Of a stretch of DNA of 14,286 nucleotides, positions 5,887 through 14,286 are shown one piece after another. The position numbers were made by a program, and so were the translations under genes. The notes beneath the pieces are model-generated. The model was not told where the DNA came from and did no database searches. It saw only the letters and a list, made by a program, of their open reading frames with translations. Origin of the DNA: Prevotella sp. (GTDB lineage Bacteria; Bacteroidota; Bacteroidia; Bacteroidales; Bacteroidaceae); contig JAJPZD010000073.1 of the NCBI GenBank assembly GCA_021204605.1, positions 1 to 14,286 of the forward strand. The letters are read 5' to 3'. How positions within the stretch are numbered: position 1 is the stretch's first letter; the number at the start of each line of letters is the position of its first letter.

Positions 5887-8800
5887 TTATCTCGTCAACG
5901 AGAATTTCAGGCTAAGGCCGAAATCCTGCGTGGTGGTAGGGTAACTGCTGCTGGTGAGCAATGGGGTATTTGTCTGACGGTCGTAATAGAAACTCATAGT
6001 CAGCAACCGTGAGAGCGAATAGTCGGCAGAGAACGACAACTTGAAAGCGGAGTTGCCACTACTTGCCGCACTTGTCATAGTTGCTATATCACGGCAAATA
6101 GCAGCCTGCTTACGGAACGATATATCCAAACGCAGGTTAAGGTCGGTGTTGAAGCCCGATTTGTTGGTCGTGGTCTTGGTCTGCGTGGCGTTCTCGTCAT
6201 CATCCTGATTGCCGCCCTTGCCCTTCACCTTCTTGTGCTTCATGCCGCCGAAAAGGCTGAAATTGTTGATCTTATAACCCATGCCTATTACCCAGTCCTT
6301 ACTCGTCGATTCATTGATCTGAATACTCGTCATACTAAGACTGAGCACACGCGTGGTGCGGTATTCCAACTTGCATGTCATATTGTTCTGCAACGTAACG
6401 TCTATACCGAACAACGGCGAGAACGCCTCGTTTATGCTCACCGTACTCACATTGTACATACTGCTTGGCGTAGGATTGCCCGTCGTGGCATCTGTAACGA
6501 AACCTAATCCGTTCATATATTCCATGTAGGTGCTATATGAACTGTACGAGCCGACAGCATAGATACTCTTGTAGGCATGGGTCAGGTTGACACTCTTGAA
6601 ATATTTCTTGAGCCAAGGCAACTGGCTTAGACCACTATACTTCACCGACCAGTTGGGCAACACCCTCGACAATGCGGGGAAGATACCAAGCGACTTACCG
6701 CCCATACTCGTGTAGGCAGCAAGGAACGCCGGCACCATGACATCAGCATTATACTTGCTTACCGTACCATTCTCCGCATTGAAAGCCTGACCTGCAAGTG
6801 TCGTTCCCGCAGGATATGTGGCATTGGCATATTGCGCCTCCACACGCTCACGGAACGATTCAAGTGAGTTGCAGAACTTATCGAAAGTGCCTGAATGATA
6901 ACCGTTGTTGGCATTCCCCATCCCCTCGAAAGCACTGCCTATACTTATGGTGGTCATCGTCAGCGTACCGCTCTGCGTGGTCGGCATGCCAGTGTACATA
7001 TACTGGATGCTCTTCGCCGTTGTCTCTGTACGGCTCGCATTGAGGTCTATCTTCAAGTCCCTAATCGGCTCAAGCGTCATCTTAAGCTGCAAATCCTCTG
7101 TAAGACTTGTCGTTGCCGGAGTAGCCACACTGTCGTTCATCAAGAACCAGCCTCGCTCTACTCCCTTGTTGATGAAATTGTCGTTCACAAATCCGAATGC
7201 AAAGTCAAGACCTGGAGCCATGACACCACCCGTACGTTGTCCGAGCATATCTCCGATTTGTGGCATGAAGCCCGACATCGACATACTGTACTGGTTGCGG
7301 TAGGAGAAGCTCACATTTCTCACGAGCATCAACCCACGTGCAATGCACTGCGCCGTCTTGTACCACTTCGTCTCATCCGATGGCGGACGGGCATTAACAG
7401 TGAGTTTCAATGTCATGGCAGTATCCACCTTCGTAAGAATCTTTATATTATTGGCATCCACCTTCTTGTATTTCAATCGGAACGCCTTCCCCTCCTGAGT
7501 CTTCGCACCGACAATCAGTTTCTTGCTATTCTTGCCATGCTCCACGGTGATGACAGTATCGGGTTTCAACACTATCTCCTGTTCAAATGCCTTCTTGTTC
7601 TTGGGCAATTCCTTTTCATCCTTAGTCCGACCCCTCTGTGGCGTCTTTCCTTTCAACTGGTTGTCTCGGGAACTTCTTGATGCTGTCTTGCTGAACCTGT
7701 CATTTGTATTTTTCAGGAAAGGCACATGGGCGTAAAGACGCTCAAGATTGAACGTACCATTCCAGTTGAACGAGCGGTTCATGGAAATAGAGTTACCCAA
7801 CGAAGTGCCGTCCTCAAGATCCGTGCCTCGTGTCCAGTTATACGTAGAGCTGTAACTTGCATCAGTGTTGACCCAATCGAATATAGGGATAAGGTTGAGT
7901 GGTGCCTGATAGGACATACTGAAATTCTGATTGTAACTCAACGGGCGTCCAAATTCCTTTATGCTCATCCACACAGAATCCTTCCACGCCTGGTACTGGT
8001 CTGGATAAAGATCCTTGTTCACCGGAGTATATGGTTCTTCGATCTCCGCATTGGTGGCACTGCTGAAATTCATGTGCAGACATTTCGTGAAATCCCACCT
8101 TATGGTGAATGCCCTGTTCCACAGAAACTGCTCACTGAACGTAAGCGGCAACTGATAGTCATCGGTGCTCTCCATATCGCGCTCCTGCAACTCATAGTAG
8201 TTGCGTGTCATTTCAGTATCAAACGAGATATTCTGCGGCAACCAGTTGATACCGAATTTCTTGAGTATATCAAAAGTCTTCTTCTTGCTCTTGATAACCT
8301 TACTGAACGGCTCAAATGTCTTGTAAACAGGAGTATAGTTGTAACTGAACGCTCCACGCCATGTGTCCTCGTTCTCGAACACCGTTGTCTCACCGCTCGT
8401 ATGACTGTGACTATGACTGTAGCTGATAGAGAAATTCGCAGGGTCGTAGGGCATCGGATGGCGTTTGGTCTGTATGCCTACCCGCACATTAGACAAAGAA
8501 AAGTTAGTGTTCGTCGTCTTTGTCACGGCGATACTCTCGATAGAGTCGCGCTCGTTCTTATCCTCGGTATCGTCAAGGGCATCCTTTAGAAGAATATCTG
8601 TATCAAGAGGGTTGTACTTAGGACGGGTGTTCTCCTTCGTAACCGAATAATAAAGGGGGATTGACACCTTTGCCTTGTCAGGGAAGAACTTGCCCAACTC
8701 AACGTTTGCCGTTATGCTGTATGTGTTGTAATTGTCCTGCGAACGGTCCTCAACGCCATCCTCAAGACCGCCGAAGCCTGCCGTTACAATCTTGCCCGTG

Positions 8801-11800
8801 GCATTCACGGAACCCACGTCGGAAAGTTGCACGTTAAGCGTTCCCTGTGCAGCCCAACCGCCTTCATTGGTGTATTCCTTCAACCTAAGCTCGTTGACCC
8901 ACACCTCGCCCGACTTAATATCGCCAGAGAGATTGCGCACGCCGATCATCATCGTCTTCACCTCGCCCAACGTAGGATTTCCCAATATGCTTATCTTGTT
9001 GTTCGGGCTATCCTCATCGTATGTGCTGTAAACTGTCGTGTAGGTTGCAAGGCCTTGTGACTTCGCCTTGTTCCTCGCTTTCTTCAATGCCGTCAACACA
9101 CTCAGGTCTATGTCAAGCATGTTATCCTCCGGCCATACCTTCTCCCTGTCAACAGAAGAATACAGACTGTACTGGCCCTCTGGCGTGAGTTTTAACGGTA
9201 TCTCGTACTCATAATAATTGTTCTTGTAATCACTTCCCAAACGGATGAATACTGCCAACTGGTTGTCTGAAAGGTTTGTGGTGTTCTGCTCAAAAGCATT
9301 GGCATGAACATACATCTGGATATGCTTGTACTGGCGGATGTCAAGAGTGGTGTTCTTATATACTGCCTTGGCCTCTCCGTTGGCAAGATTGGTCACCACG
9401 ATATCAAGTGCCTGCTCATTGTCCTCCGTCAACTGTGGTTGCGTCGGATCCTGGCCACGGATGATACCTGGTGGCAGCACATAGTTGACAGGCACCTTGT
9501 CGCTGTTCTCCTCTATATTTACGGCACTGACCGCCATAGTGCCTGAGCCCGAAGTACTGTTGTCAAGAGTCTGCTCGTAAACCCTCCACTCGCCTCTCAC
9601 AAGGTCAAGCGTTCCGAAACGCAACACAATAGGTTTCTGGAAGTTGGTGAGGAACATACGCATGAAACGTATCGAGGAGAAGTCGCTGATTGACCCCACC
9701 TTCTGCTCATACTCATCCAAAGGAATTCTGAACTGATACCACGTGGCGTGCCCTGACTCACCGTTGCGCAAGGTCATGGAGGTCTCCCGCTTGTCAACAA
9801 TGTAATTCTCACCTACTACAAGATCGGATGGGCGGATGCTTATATGATATTGATAGTATTTCTCATATTCATTGAGGGTATAGTCCTGGTTTATATCTTC
9901 AACATCTGGAGTTGTCTTATATGATGTATCATAGCTCTCCTCACGGCTGTCGCTGTCGGGGGAGTTGCCCTGTGGGTTGTTGATTTTCTTGTAACGGTCC
10001 AATATAGAGGCCTGGATCTCGTCAAAATCTGAGCCTCGGAAATAATGGTAGTCATCATTCGCCGGGTCGTTGAGGATAGAATCCAATTGTGCTTGAGCCA
10101 CGGTGCTCTGGGCCGCAGAGATAAAGTCCTGATATGAACTGAATGTGCGTTCCTCCTCATCGGTCAATCCGTTGTAACCAACATCCTGCAACGCCCTTGA
10201 GCCGGAATTGGTCGCAAAGGCATAAGTAACGGTTGATTGTGTAGGTATCTTTCCCCATTGGGTGGTAGTATAACTGCTTGAGCCGTCAATCGGCATCCCG
10301 CTCTCAAAGAATTTCTTGCCATCCCTAAGAATGTCCTCGCTCACCTCACCAAGGTTGATATAGAAATCCCCTCCATACTGGTTCGCATCGCTCTGCTCGT
10401 TGGTATAGATAAATGGGTCAAGCAACCAAAATTCAATATATTCTATGTTGGCAGTCTCAAAGTCGCTTGTGTCCAACTTCCGCATCATACCTCCCCAATG
10501 CTCCTGCGGATTGGGAAGCGTTCCGTCGTAATTGAGATTTGGATTGAAGTTATACGGACCTCTCTCTGATGGGTAATAAGCAAGGTTCAATACCGAGAGT
10601 GTTGACGTTGCACCACTATATGTATTGTCATTCCTGTTCGGGAAAAGCTCCTTGACATATACCTCACGCACATAATAGTTGCTAAGCTGGTTGAGGTCGC
10701 TCTTGATGTGCGACGGGGTAAGCGATGAACTGCGGCGCGTGAACAACGGGTCGATGTTGTACCATGCCATCTGCGCACGGTTGTAACCGCTTTTCAAAGT
10801 GGTATTGTCACTCTGTTCGGAGAACATCGAAGGCACACTCGACAGCACCCATGATGATGGTGTTGACACGTCTATTGTATTCTTCGTATTCTCGAAATCA
10901 TCAATATACGAGGCATCATCCTGCACACCACTGGCATGACCTGCTATCAGCTGGGCGAACTCTCCCGTGAATGAGATCTGCGAGGGTTGCGTACAATGCA
11001 GGAACGGTATTTTGTTGAGCACGTTGGTAAGCCATTGACTTTCCTTTTTCCAGTTGACATTGATTCCCCAAAGGGTGTTGTTCAACGGCTCAGAGCCCAT
11101 TGACACCTTGGTAGTCAGTGCCTGTTCCGACAAGTGTTGTATCGTACCGCTCAACTGGAAGTTCTTGGAAAAGTCATACTGCCAGTTCAGACCGAGCATC
11201 GTTTTTCGCTCTTGTCCATAATCCGTGTTGCTCTCAAGTGAGACATTGACCGTAGTTCCCGCATCTATAATACTCTGGTTGAGAATCGTAACCTCACCAG
11301 CGGAATAGTCAACACTGTAATCCGACCCCTCTGTCAACGTCACACCTCCTGCCGTCACCACCACAGAGCCTTGCGGCACATTGTATGCTCCTAAGGAAAT
11401 CACGTTTTCCGATGTTCCACGATACTGTCCCACAAGTTCGTATTTGTCTTTCTCCGCCATCTGCTTGGCTGTCGTCTTTGTTGAATCATACAGTTCCGTA
11501 TAGCAATACTTCTCCGCGACATCAGATGAAACGCCACTATTCGTAAGGGCAGTGTACATATATTGACCGAACGGCTCCGCCACAGGAAAGAACACCCTGC
11601 CGTTTGTCACGGTATAGCCGCTCACATAGTCGAAATAACCGTTACTGTTAGTCTTGTTGTTGTTGTCCAAACGGTCTGCTCCCAACAACTTTATAATGGT
11701 CTTGTCCTTTACTTGTTGCTCTGGAATGTAGGATAAATATACACCTGCGGTATCGCTCTGAAACTTCACATCAAGTCTGAACTTATCCTTCTCGACAGAT

Positions 11801-13524
11801 GAGGCGAGATAATAGACATTCTTCATCATCAACTGCCAGTTACCCTGTGTCGGGTTGTTGCTGGTGTTCTTGAGCGACTTGACGAAAAGGGCTTGTGAGG
11901 CATCCTGAATGTCCGATGAGAACTCTCCCACCTGATAGGTCACGCCTCCGTAGGTGTACTCGTATGCTATGGCAAGCACTTGGTCGGTCTGCAAAGCGGT
12001 CTTGAGCGACACATAGCCCAATGATGTGTTCAACGTATATTCACTACTGCTCAACAGGCGCGCACTTTCGAGCTTCTCATAGTCAACTCCTCCCGTGAAA
12101 CCTGGTATGCCATCAAGCACGCTGCTGGTCTGGTCGATATCTCGTGCAGCGACATAACTGCCCACCATTGTCGAGTACTCACTGTTGGCATTATTGGATG
12201 GCACAAGCTGACCCGTAAGTCCCCATAGAGTGTTGCTTACCTTCGTATTCTCGCCGAGATCTGTCAGTGCCACTATGTTGCGCGTATTGGTGGTGGTTCC
12301 CGTCTTGTTTGTCACCCATATCTCAACCCTGTTTATAGTGATACCCGACAGGATATTCGGCAACGTCTTCATCCACGTGTCGTATTTGTCATGGAAATAC
12401 TGCGAGAGGAAGAAATGACGGTTCTCCTCATACTCCGTGGCACTGAAATCAAATGATGTCAGCTGCACTCCTCCTTTTGATGACACGCTCTTTGAGGATG
12501 ATTTTTTCTGGGATATAACAGTCTGCAACGACAGTTTTCCAAATTGCAGGTCTGTGCGGATACCGAACAATGAACTTGCACCATTCACAAGGGAGGAATT
12601 GCTCGGAAATGATACGTTACCGCCTTCAATGAGTTTTATAATCTCATCTTCCTTGCCCTCATATTTCAGCTTCATATTCTGCGTATCATAATCGAATGTC
12701 GCATCAGTGTTGTAATTAAGGTTCATGTTGACCTTGTCGCCCACCTTTCCGTTCACGCTGATGTTTATCTTCTCATCAAAGTCCATCATTGTCGTCTTAC
12801 GGTTACGTATCGGCAATGAAGGGTTGTCGATGTTCTTGAGAGTGATACCGAACTTTATCTCCGCAGTTCCCTGTGTCTTAATCCTCACCCCACCAGGCCC
12901 GAAAATCTTGTCAGCAGGGCCCAAGTTGAAGTGCATATCGGAAAACGAGAACTTCTCCTTTCCATTCTCCTTCACTATCTCATCGTTCTTGTTGCGGAAA
13001 AAGAGTTGAAACTCTTTCTTCTCACTCCACTTCTGATATTCCTCCGGGGTCATTACGATAGGTGTTGACAGATAATTGTCGCCAATCTTTGAACCAATGT
13101 AATACCTGTTCAACGAGTCGTTGTATTCTACTTCCTGTGAGATATTTTCGGGCATCGACAGGTCGGTGGCGTTACGGTTGAGATCCTCCTCCGTAATTGG
13201 CACGGTGCGCTGAACTTTCCATAACGGGTGAAGCAGTGAATCGGGAATTATATCCTCGTCAATTACCAACGATGAAAGGTCGGTAATCTCAGTTTTCGTA
13301 GAGTCGTTAGCCGCCTGCCTCTGTCTGGCTCCCTGTGGTCGCATATTGTTGTCTTGCGACTGCGGTTTGTTCTCATCTGGCTGTGGCTTCTCATCTGTCT
13401 GTGGTTTGTTTCCCTGTGGCCGTGTTTTGACATCCTGATAATATGGTATAGTAAACGCATAGCTTGCCACGCTTGCGGCAAACAATGCGAACAAAATTCC
13501 ATATATTATCTTGGCTCTTAACAT
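5887..13524 (-). CDS. sprA: T9SS outer-membrane translocon SprA (Sov)
   Basis: This 2545-residue protein is the channel of the type IX secretion system, a very large single-chain outer-membrane beta-barrel that passes folded cargo to the cell surface (established for Flavobacterium johnsoniae SprA and Porphyromonas gingivalis Sov). Its length is close to those homologues. A signal peptide ends near A23 (ASVASYA). A Pro/Gln/Asp/Lys-rich repeat follows at about 35-70. Family signatures include RNRKTTMMDFDEKI, then KVNMNLNYNTDATFDYD and IKLIEGGNVSFP (about 298-308), plus many alternating beta-strand segments, ending FGLSLKFSLTR. A basic, probably non-barrel segment lies at about 1935-2040 (for example RGRTKDEKELPKNKK). 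The frame is unbroken. It lies 146 bp downstream of ruvA on the same strand and may be cotranscribed with it; no clear promoter is seen in the gap. Two probable cargo genes lie about 2-5 kb away on the opposite strand. Confidence 0.97.
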   Translation of the reverse strand: MLRAKIIYGILFALFAASVASYAFTIPYYQDVKTRPQGNKPQTDEKPQPDENKPQSQDNNMRPQGARQRQAANDSTKTEITDLSSLVIDEDIIPDSLLHPLWKVQRTVPITEEDLNRNATDLSMPENISQEVEYNDSLNRYYIGSKIGDNYLSTPIVMTPEEYQKWSEKKEFQLFFRNKNDEIVKENGKEKFSFSDMHFNLGPADKIFGPGGVRIKTQGTAEIKFGITLKNIDNPSLPIRNRKTTMMDFDEKINISVNGKVGDKVNMNLNYNTDATFDYDTQNMKLKYEGKEDEIIKLIEGGNVSFPSNSSLVNGASSLFGIRTDLQFGKLSLQTVISQKKSSSKSVSSKGGVQLTSFDFSATEYEENRHFFLSQYFHDKYDTWMKTLPNILSGITINRVEIWVTNKTGTTTNTRNIVALTDLGENTKVSNTLWGLTGQLVPSNNANSEYSTMVGSYVAARDIDQTSSVLDGIPGFTGGVDYEKLESARLLSSSEYTLNTSLGYVSLKTALQTDQVLAIAYEYTYGGVTYQVGEFSSDIQDASQALFVKSLKNTSNNPTQGNWQLMMKNVYYLASSVEKDKFRLDVKFQSDTAGVYLSYIPEQQVKDKTIIKLLGADRLDNNNKTNSNGYFDYVSGYTVTNGRVFFPVAEPFGQYMYTALTNSGVSSDVAEKYCYTELYDSTKTTAKQMAEKDKYELVGQYRGTSENVISLGAYNVPQGSVVVTAGGVTLTEGSDYSVDYSAGEVTILNQSIIDAGTTVNVSLESNTDYGQERKTMLGLNWQYDFSKNFQLSGTIQHLSEQALTTKVSMGSEPLNNTLWGINVNWKKESQWLTNVLNKIPFLHCTQPSQISFTGEFAQLIAGHASGVQDDASYIDDFENTKNTIDVSTPSSWVLSSVPSMFSEQSDNTTLKSGYNRAQMAWYNIDPLFTRRSSSLTPSHIKSDLNQLSNYYVREVYVKELFPNRNDNTYSGATSTLSVLNLAYYPSERGPYNFNPNLNYDGTLPNPQEHWGGMMRKLDTSDFETANIEYIEFWLLDPFIYTNEQSDANQYGGDFYINLGEVSEDILRDGKKFFESGMPIDGSSSYTTTQWGKIPTQSTVTYAFATNSGSRALQDVGYNGLTDEEERTFSSYQDFISAAQSTVAQAQLDSILNDPANDDYHYFRGSDFDEIQASILDRYKKINNPQGNSPDSDSREESYDTSYKTTPDVEDINQDYTLNEYEKYYQYHISIRPSDLVVGENYIVDKRETSMTLRNGESGHATWYQFRIPLDEYEQKVGSISDFSSIRFMRMFLTNFQKPIVLRFGTLDLVRGEWRVYEQTLDNSTSGSGTMAVSAVNIEENSDKVPVNYVLPPGIIRGQDPTQPQLTEDNEQALDIVVTNLANGEAKAVYKNTTLDIRQYKHIQMYVHANAFEQNTTNLSDNQLAVFIRLGSDYKNNYYEYEIPLKLTPEGQYSLYSSVDREKVWPEDNMLDIDLSVLTALKKARNKAKSQGLATYTTVYSTYDEDSPNNKISILGNPTLGEVKTMMIGVRNLSGDIKSGEVWVNELRLKEYTNEGGWAAQGTLNVQLSDVGSVNATGKIVTAGFGGLEDGVEDRSQDNYNTYSITANVELGKFFPDKAKVSIPLYYSVTKENTRPKYNPLDTDILLKDALDDTEDKNERDSIESIAVTKTTNTNFSLSNVRVGIQTKRHPMPYDPANFSISYSHSHSHTSGETTVFENEDTWRGAFSYNYTPVYKTFEPFSKVIKSKKKTFDILKKFGINWLPQNISFDTEMTRNYYELQERDMESTDDYQLPLTFSEQFLWNRAFTIRWDFTKCLHMNFSSATNAEIEEPYTPVNKDLYPDQYQAWKDSVWMSIKEFGRPLSYNQNFSMSYQAPLNLIPIFDWVNTDASYSSTYNWTRGTDLEDGTSLGNSISMNRSFNWNGTFNLERLYAHVPFLKNTNDRFSKTASRSSRDNQLKGKTPQRGRTKDEKELPKNKKAFEQEIVLKPDTVITVEHGKNSKKLIVGAKTQEGKAFRLKYKKVDANNIKILTKVDTAMTLKLTVNARPPSDETKWYKTAQCIARGLMLVRNVSFSYRNQYSMSMSGFMPQIGDMLGQRTGGVMAPGLDFAFGFVNDNFINKGVERGWFLMNDSVATPATTSLTEDLQLKMTLEPIRDLKIDLNASRTETTAKSIQYMYTGMPTTQSGTLTMTTISIGSAFEGMGNANNGYHSGTFDKFCNSLESFRERVEAQYANATYPAGTTLAGQAFNAENGTVSKYNADVMVPAFLAAYTSMGGKSLGIFPALSRVLPNWSVKYSGLSQLPWLKKYFKSVNLTHAYKSIYAVGSYSSYSTYMEYMNGLGFVTDATTGNPTPSSMYNVSTVSINEAFSPLFGIDVTLQNNMTCKLEYRTTRVLSLSMTSIQINESTSKDWVIGMGYKINNFSLFGGMKHKKVKGKGGNQDDDENATQTKTTTNKSGFNTDLNLRLDISFRKQAAICRDIATMTSAASSGNSAFKLSFSADYSLSRLLTMSFYYDRQTNTPLLTSSSYPTTTQDFGLSLKFSLTR
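13315..13422 (-). repeat. Degenerate repeat encoding the Pro/Gln-rich SprA N-terminus
   Basis: Just after the signal peptide, SprA residues about 35-70 contain three imperfect units (NKPQTDE, KPQPDE, NKPQSQD) flanked by two RPQG copies (35-38 and 62-65). The DNA shows matching imperfect repeats built on CTGTGGTTTGTT/CTGTGGCTTCTC. The segment is probably disordered and periplasmic, and could vary in copy number between strains. Confidence 0.55.
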
Positions 13525-13670
13525 CTGTCTTTCAGGAAATTAAATACATAATGAGCGCGCTAAATCCTCTGGATGATAGTGTTACCATTAAGATAACTAA
13601 TGTTATGCTTGTTTTTAAGCATAACATCAGCTACATAAATCGTAACAATTTTGAAATTTTATCAATACAA
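13525..13670. other. Gap between ruvA and sprA with alternating inverted segments
   Basis: This 146-bp gap contains no gene. It holds the hairpin at 13600-13627 and related GTTA/TAAC segments on its sprA side (13581-13597), plus a short palindrome AGCGCGCT at 13554-13561. No good TAnnTTTG promoter for sprA is visible. Confidence 0.55.
13600..13627 (-). terminator. 11-bp hairpin between ruvA and sprA (possible terminator or leader structure)
   Basis: ATGTTATGCTT (13600-13610) and AAGCATAACAT (13617-13627) are perfect reverse complements around a 6-nt loop. On the minus strand the hairpin lies 43 bases past the ruvA stop codon and about 75 bases before the sprA start. The following minus-strand bases (TAGTTATCTT) are only mildly T-rich, so it may be a partial terminator, a processing site or a leader structure rather than a strong terminator. 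Confidence 0.5.
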
Positions 13671-14276
13671 TCACTTTATTTGTTTCAATGCTAACTTAAC
13701 TACTTGTTCTACTGGCAGTTCAGGTTGTTCCTTAAGGATAGCGGTAACTGCCTTTGCTGATGGGGCTGGTGCAAAACCGAGCATCGTGAGTGCACCGACA
13801 GCCTCGTCTCTCACCTCCTTGTTTATGGTGTCTGCATGTGAACCTGACGTAACATTCTGTATTTCTTCAATGCCTAAAGCAGCAATCTTGTCTTTCAAGT
13901 CCACTATTATACGTTGTGCCGTACGAAGCCCTATGCCTTTCACCATCTTCAACATCTTCTCGTTTCCCGAAGAGATGACATTGCACAATTCTGCTGGCGT
14001 AAGTTCGGAGAGTATCATACGAGCTGTATTCGCTCCCACTCCTGACACTGTGATGAGCAATAGGAACATCTCTCTCTCTTGTTTGGCGGCAAATCCGAAA
14101 AGTGAGTATGCGTCTTCACGGATATTCTCAAAGACAAAAAGTTTCACATCTTTCTTGCCTTGTATGGCACTGTATGTGTTAAGCGTAACATTCAATCCGT
14201 AACCCACCCCGTTAACATCCACAACAGCGTATGCAGGAGTAAGTTCCACAAGTTCGCCTTTTACGTATTCAATCAT
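13671..14276 (-). CDS. ruvA: Holliday junction branch migration protein RuvA
   Basis: This complete 201-residue protein has the normal RuvA length and architecture. The N-terminal OB-fold domain starts MIEYVKGELVELTPAYAVVD and contains the family-typical VNGVGYGLNV and REDAYSLFGF. Two helix-hairpin-helix motifs, LITVSGVGANTARMIL (about 73-88) and MVKGIGLRTAQRIIVDLKDK (about 110-129), bind DNA without sequence specificity. The C-terminal domain III (about 150-201), containing VRDEAVGALTMLGF, contacts RuvB. RuvA tetramers hold the four-way junction while RuvB drives branch migration in recombinational repair. It precedes sprA on the same strand, a neighbourhood common in Bacteroidetes. Only 10 bases upstream are visible, so its promoter cannot be assessed. 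Confidence 0.97.
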   Translation of the reverse strand: MIEYVKGELVELTPAYAVVDVNGVGYGLNVTLNTYSAIQGKKDVKLFVFENIREDAYSLFGFAAKQEREMFLLLITVSGVGANTARMILSELTPAELCNVISSGNEKMLKMVKGIGLRTAQRIIVDLKDKIAALGIEEIQNVTSGSHADTINKEVRDEAVGALTMLGFAPAPSAKAVTAILKEQPELPVEQVVKLALKQIK

Positions 14277-14286
14277 TATTCTTAAA

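Noticed and set aside
6895..8589. Long open frames on the plus strand inside sprA (261 and 287 codons)
   Set aside because: They are antisense to a clearly conserved sprA reading frame. Their predicted peptides are rich in Arg, His, Ile and Val with no recognisable domain, as expected for the complement of beta-barrel codons.
13554..13561. AGCGCGCT palindrome upstream of sprA
   Set aside because: An 8-bp palindrome is short and expected by chance; no repeated copy was seen nearby.
13525..13600. sprA promoter with weak TAnnTTTG-like matches near TATTTAATTTC
   Set aside because: The best matches miss key positions of the -7 element and have no suitable -33 box; cotranscription with ruvA is as likely.

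Overview
The window looks like a chromosomal segment from a Bacteroidales bacterium, most likely Prevotella or a close relative. This rests on promoters of the Bacteroidetes type (TTTG, about 20 bp, TAnnTTTG), a SprA/Sov translocon of the type IX secretion system (T9SS) next to ruvA, secreted proteins that share a short Prevotella-like C-terminal tail (KG-[VI]-YI-x-NGKK), and a DUF4143 ATPase. The genus is inferred; no rRNA or species marker is present.

Layout from left to right. (1) Positions 1-158, minus strand: the 5' end of a TIGR02757/DUF2400 family gene that runs off the left edge. (2) 159-435: a divergent intergenic region with a 13-A tract and a promoter for the next gene. (3) 436-1806, plus strand: a secreted protein of two beta-rich modules, closed by a GNRA-loop terminator. 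(4) 1953-4073, plus strand: a secreted M6-family zinc metalloprotease with its own textbook promoter and a 21-bp terminator hairpin. (5) 4381-5640, minus strand: a DUF4143-type ATPase, convergent with the protease. Its -7 element sits inside a perfect 15-bp inverted repeat, and GC-rich intergenic repeat copies lie on both sides of the gene. (6) 5887-13524, minus strand: sprA, which fills more than half of the window. (7) 13671-14276, minus strand: ruvA, complete, directly upstream of sprA.

The unifying theme is type IX secretion. SprA forms the outer-membrane channel, and the two plus-strand genes encode proteins with Sec signal peptides and C-terminal tails that resemble sorting signals, so both are plausible cargo of this channel. 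The ruvA-sprA order is a common arrangement in Bacteroidetes and need not mean shared function. The ATPase gene probably has an unrelated job.

I found no CRISPR array, tRNA, rRNA, transposase or prophage gene. Nothing here is clearly a new multi-gene system. The most unusual points are the palindrome framing the ATPase promoter, the alternating GTTAT/ATAAC segments in the ruvA-sprA gap, the GC-rich repeat family around the ATPase gene, and the apparent Met-to-Leu change in the protease's Met-turn.
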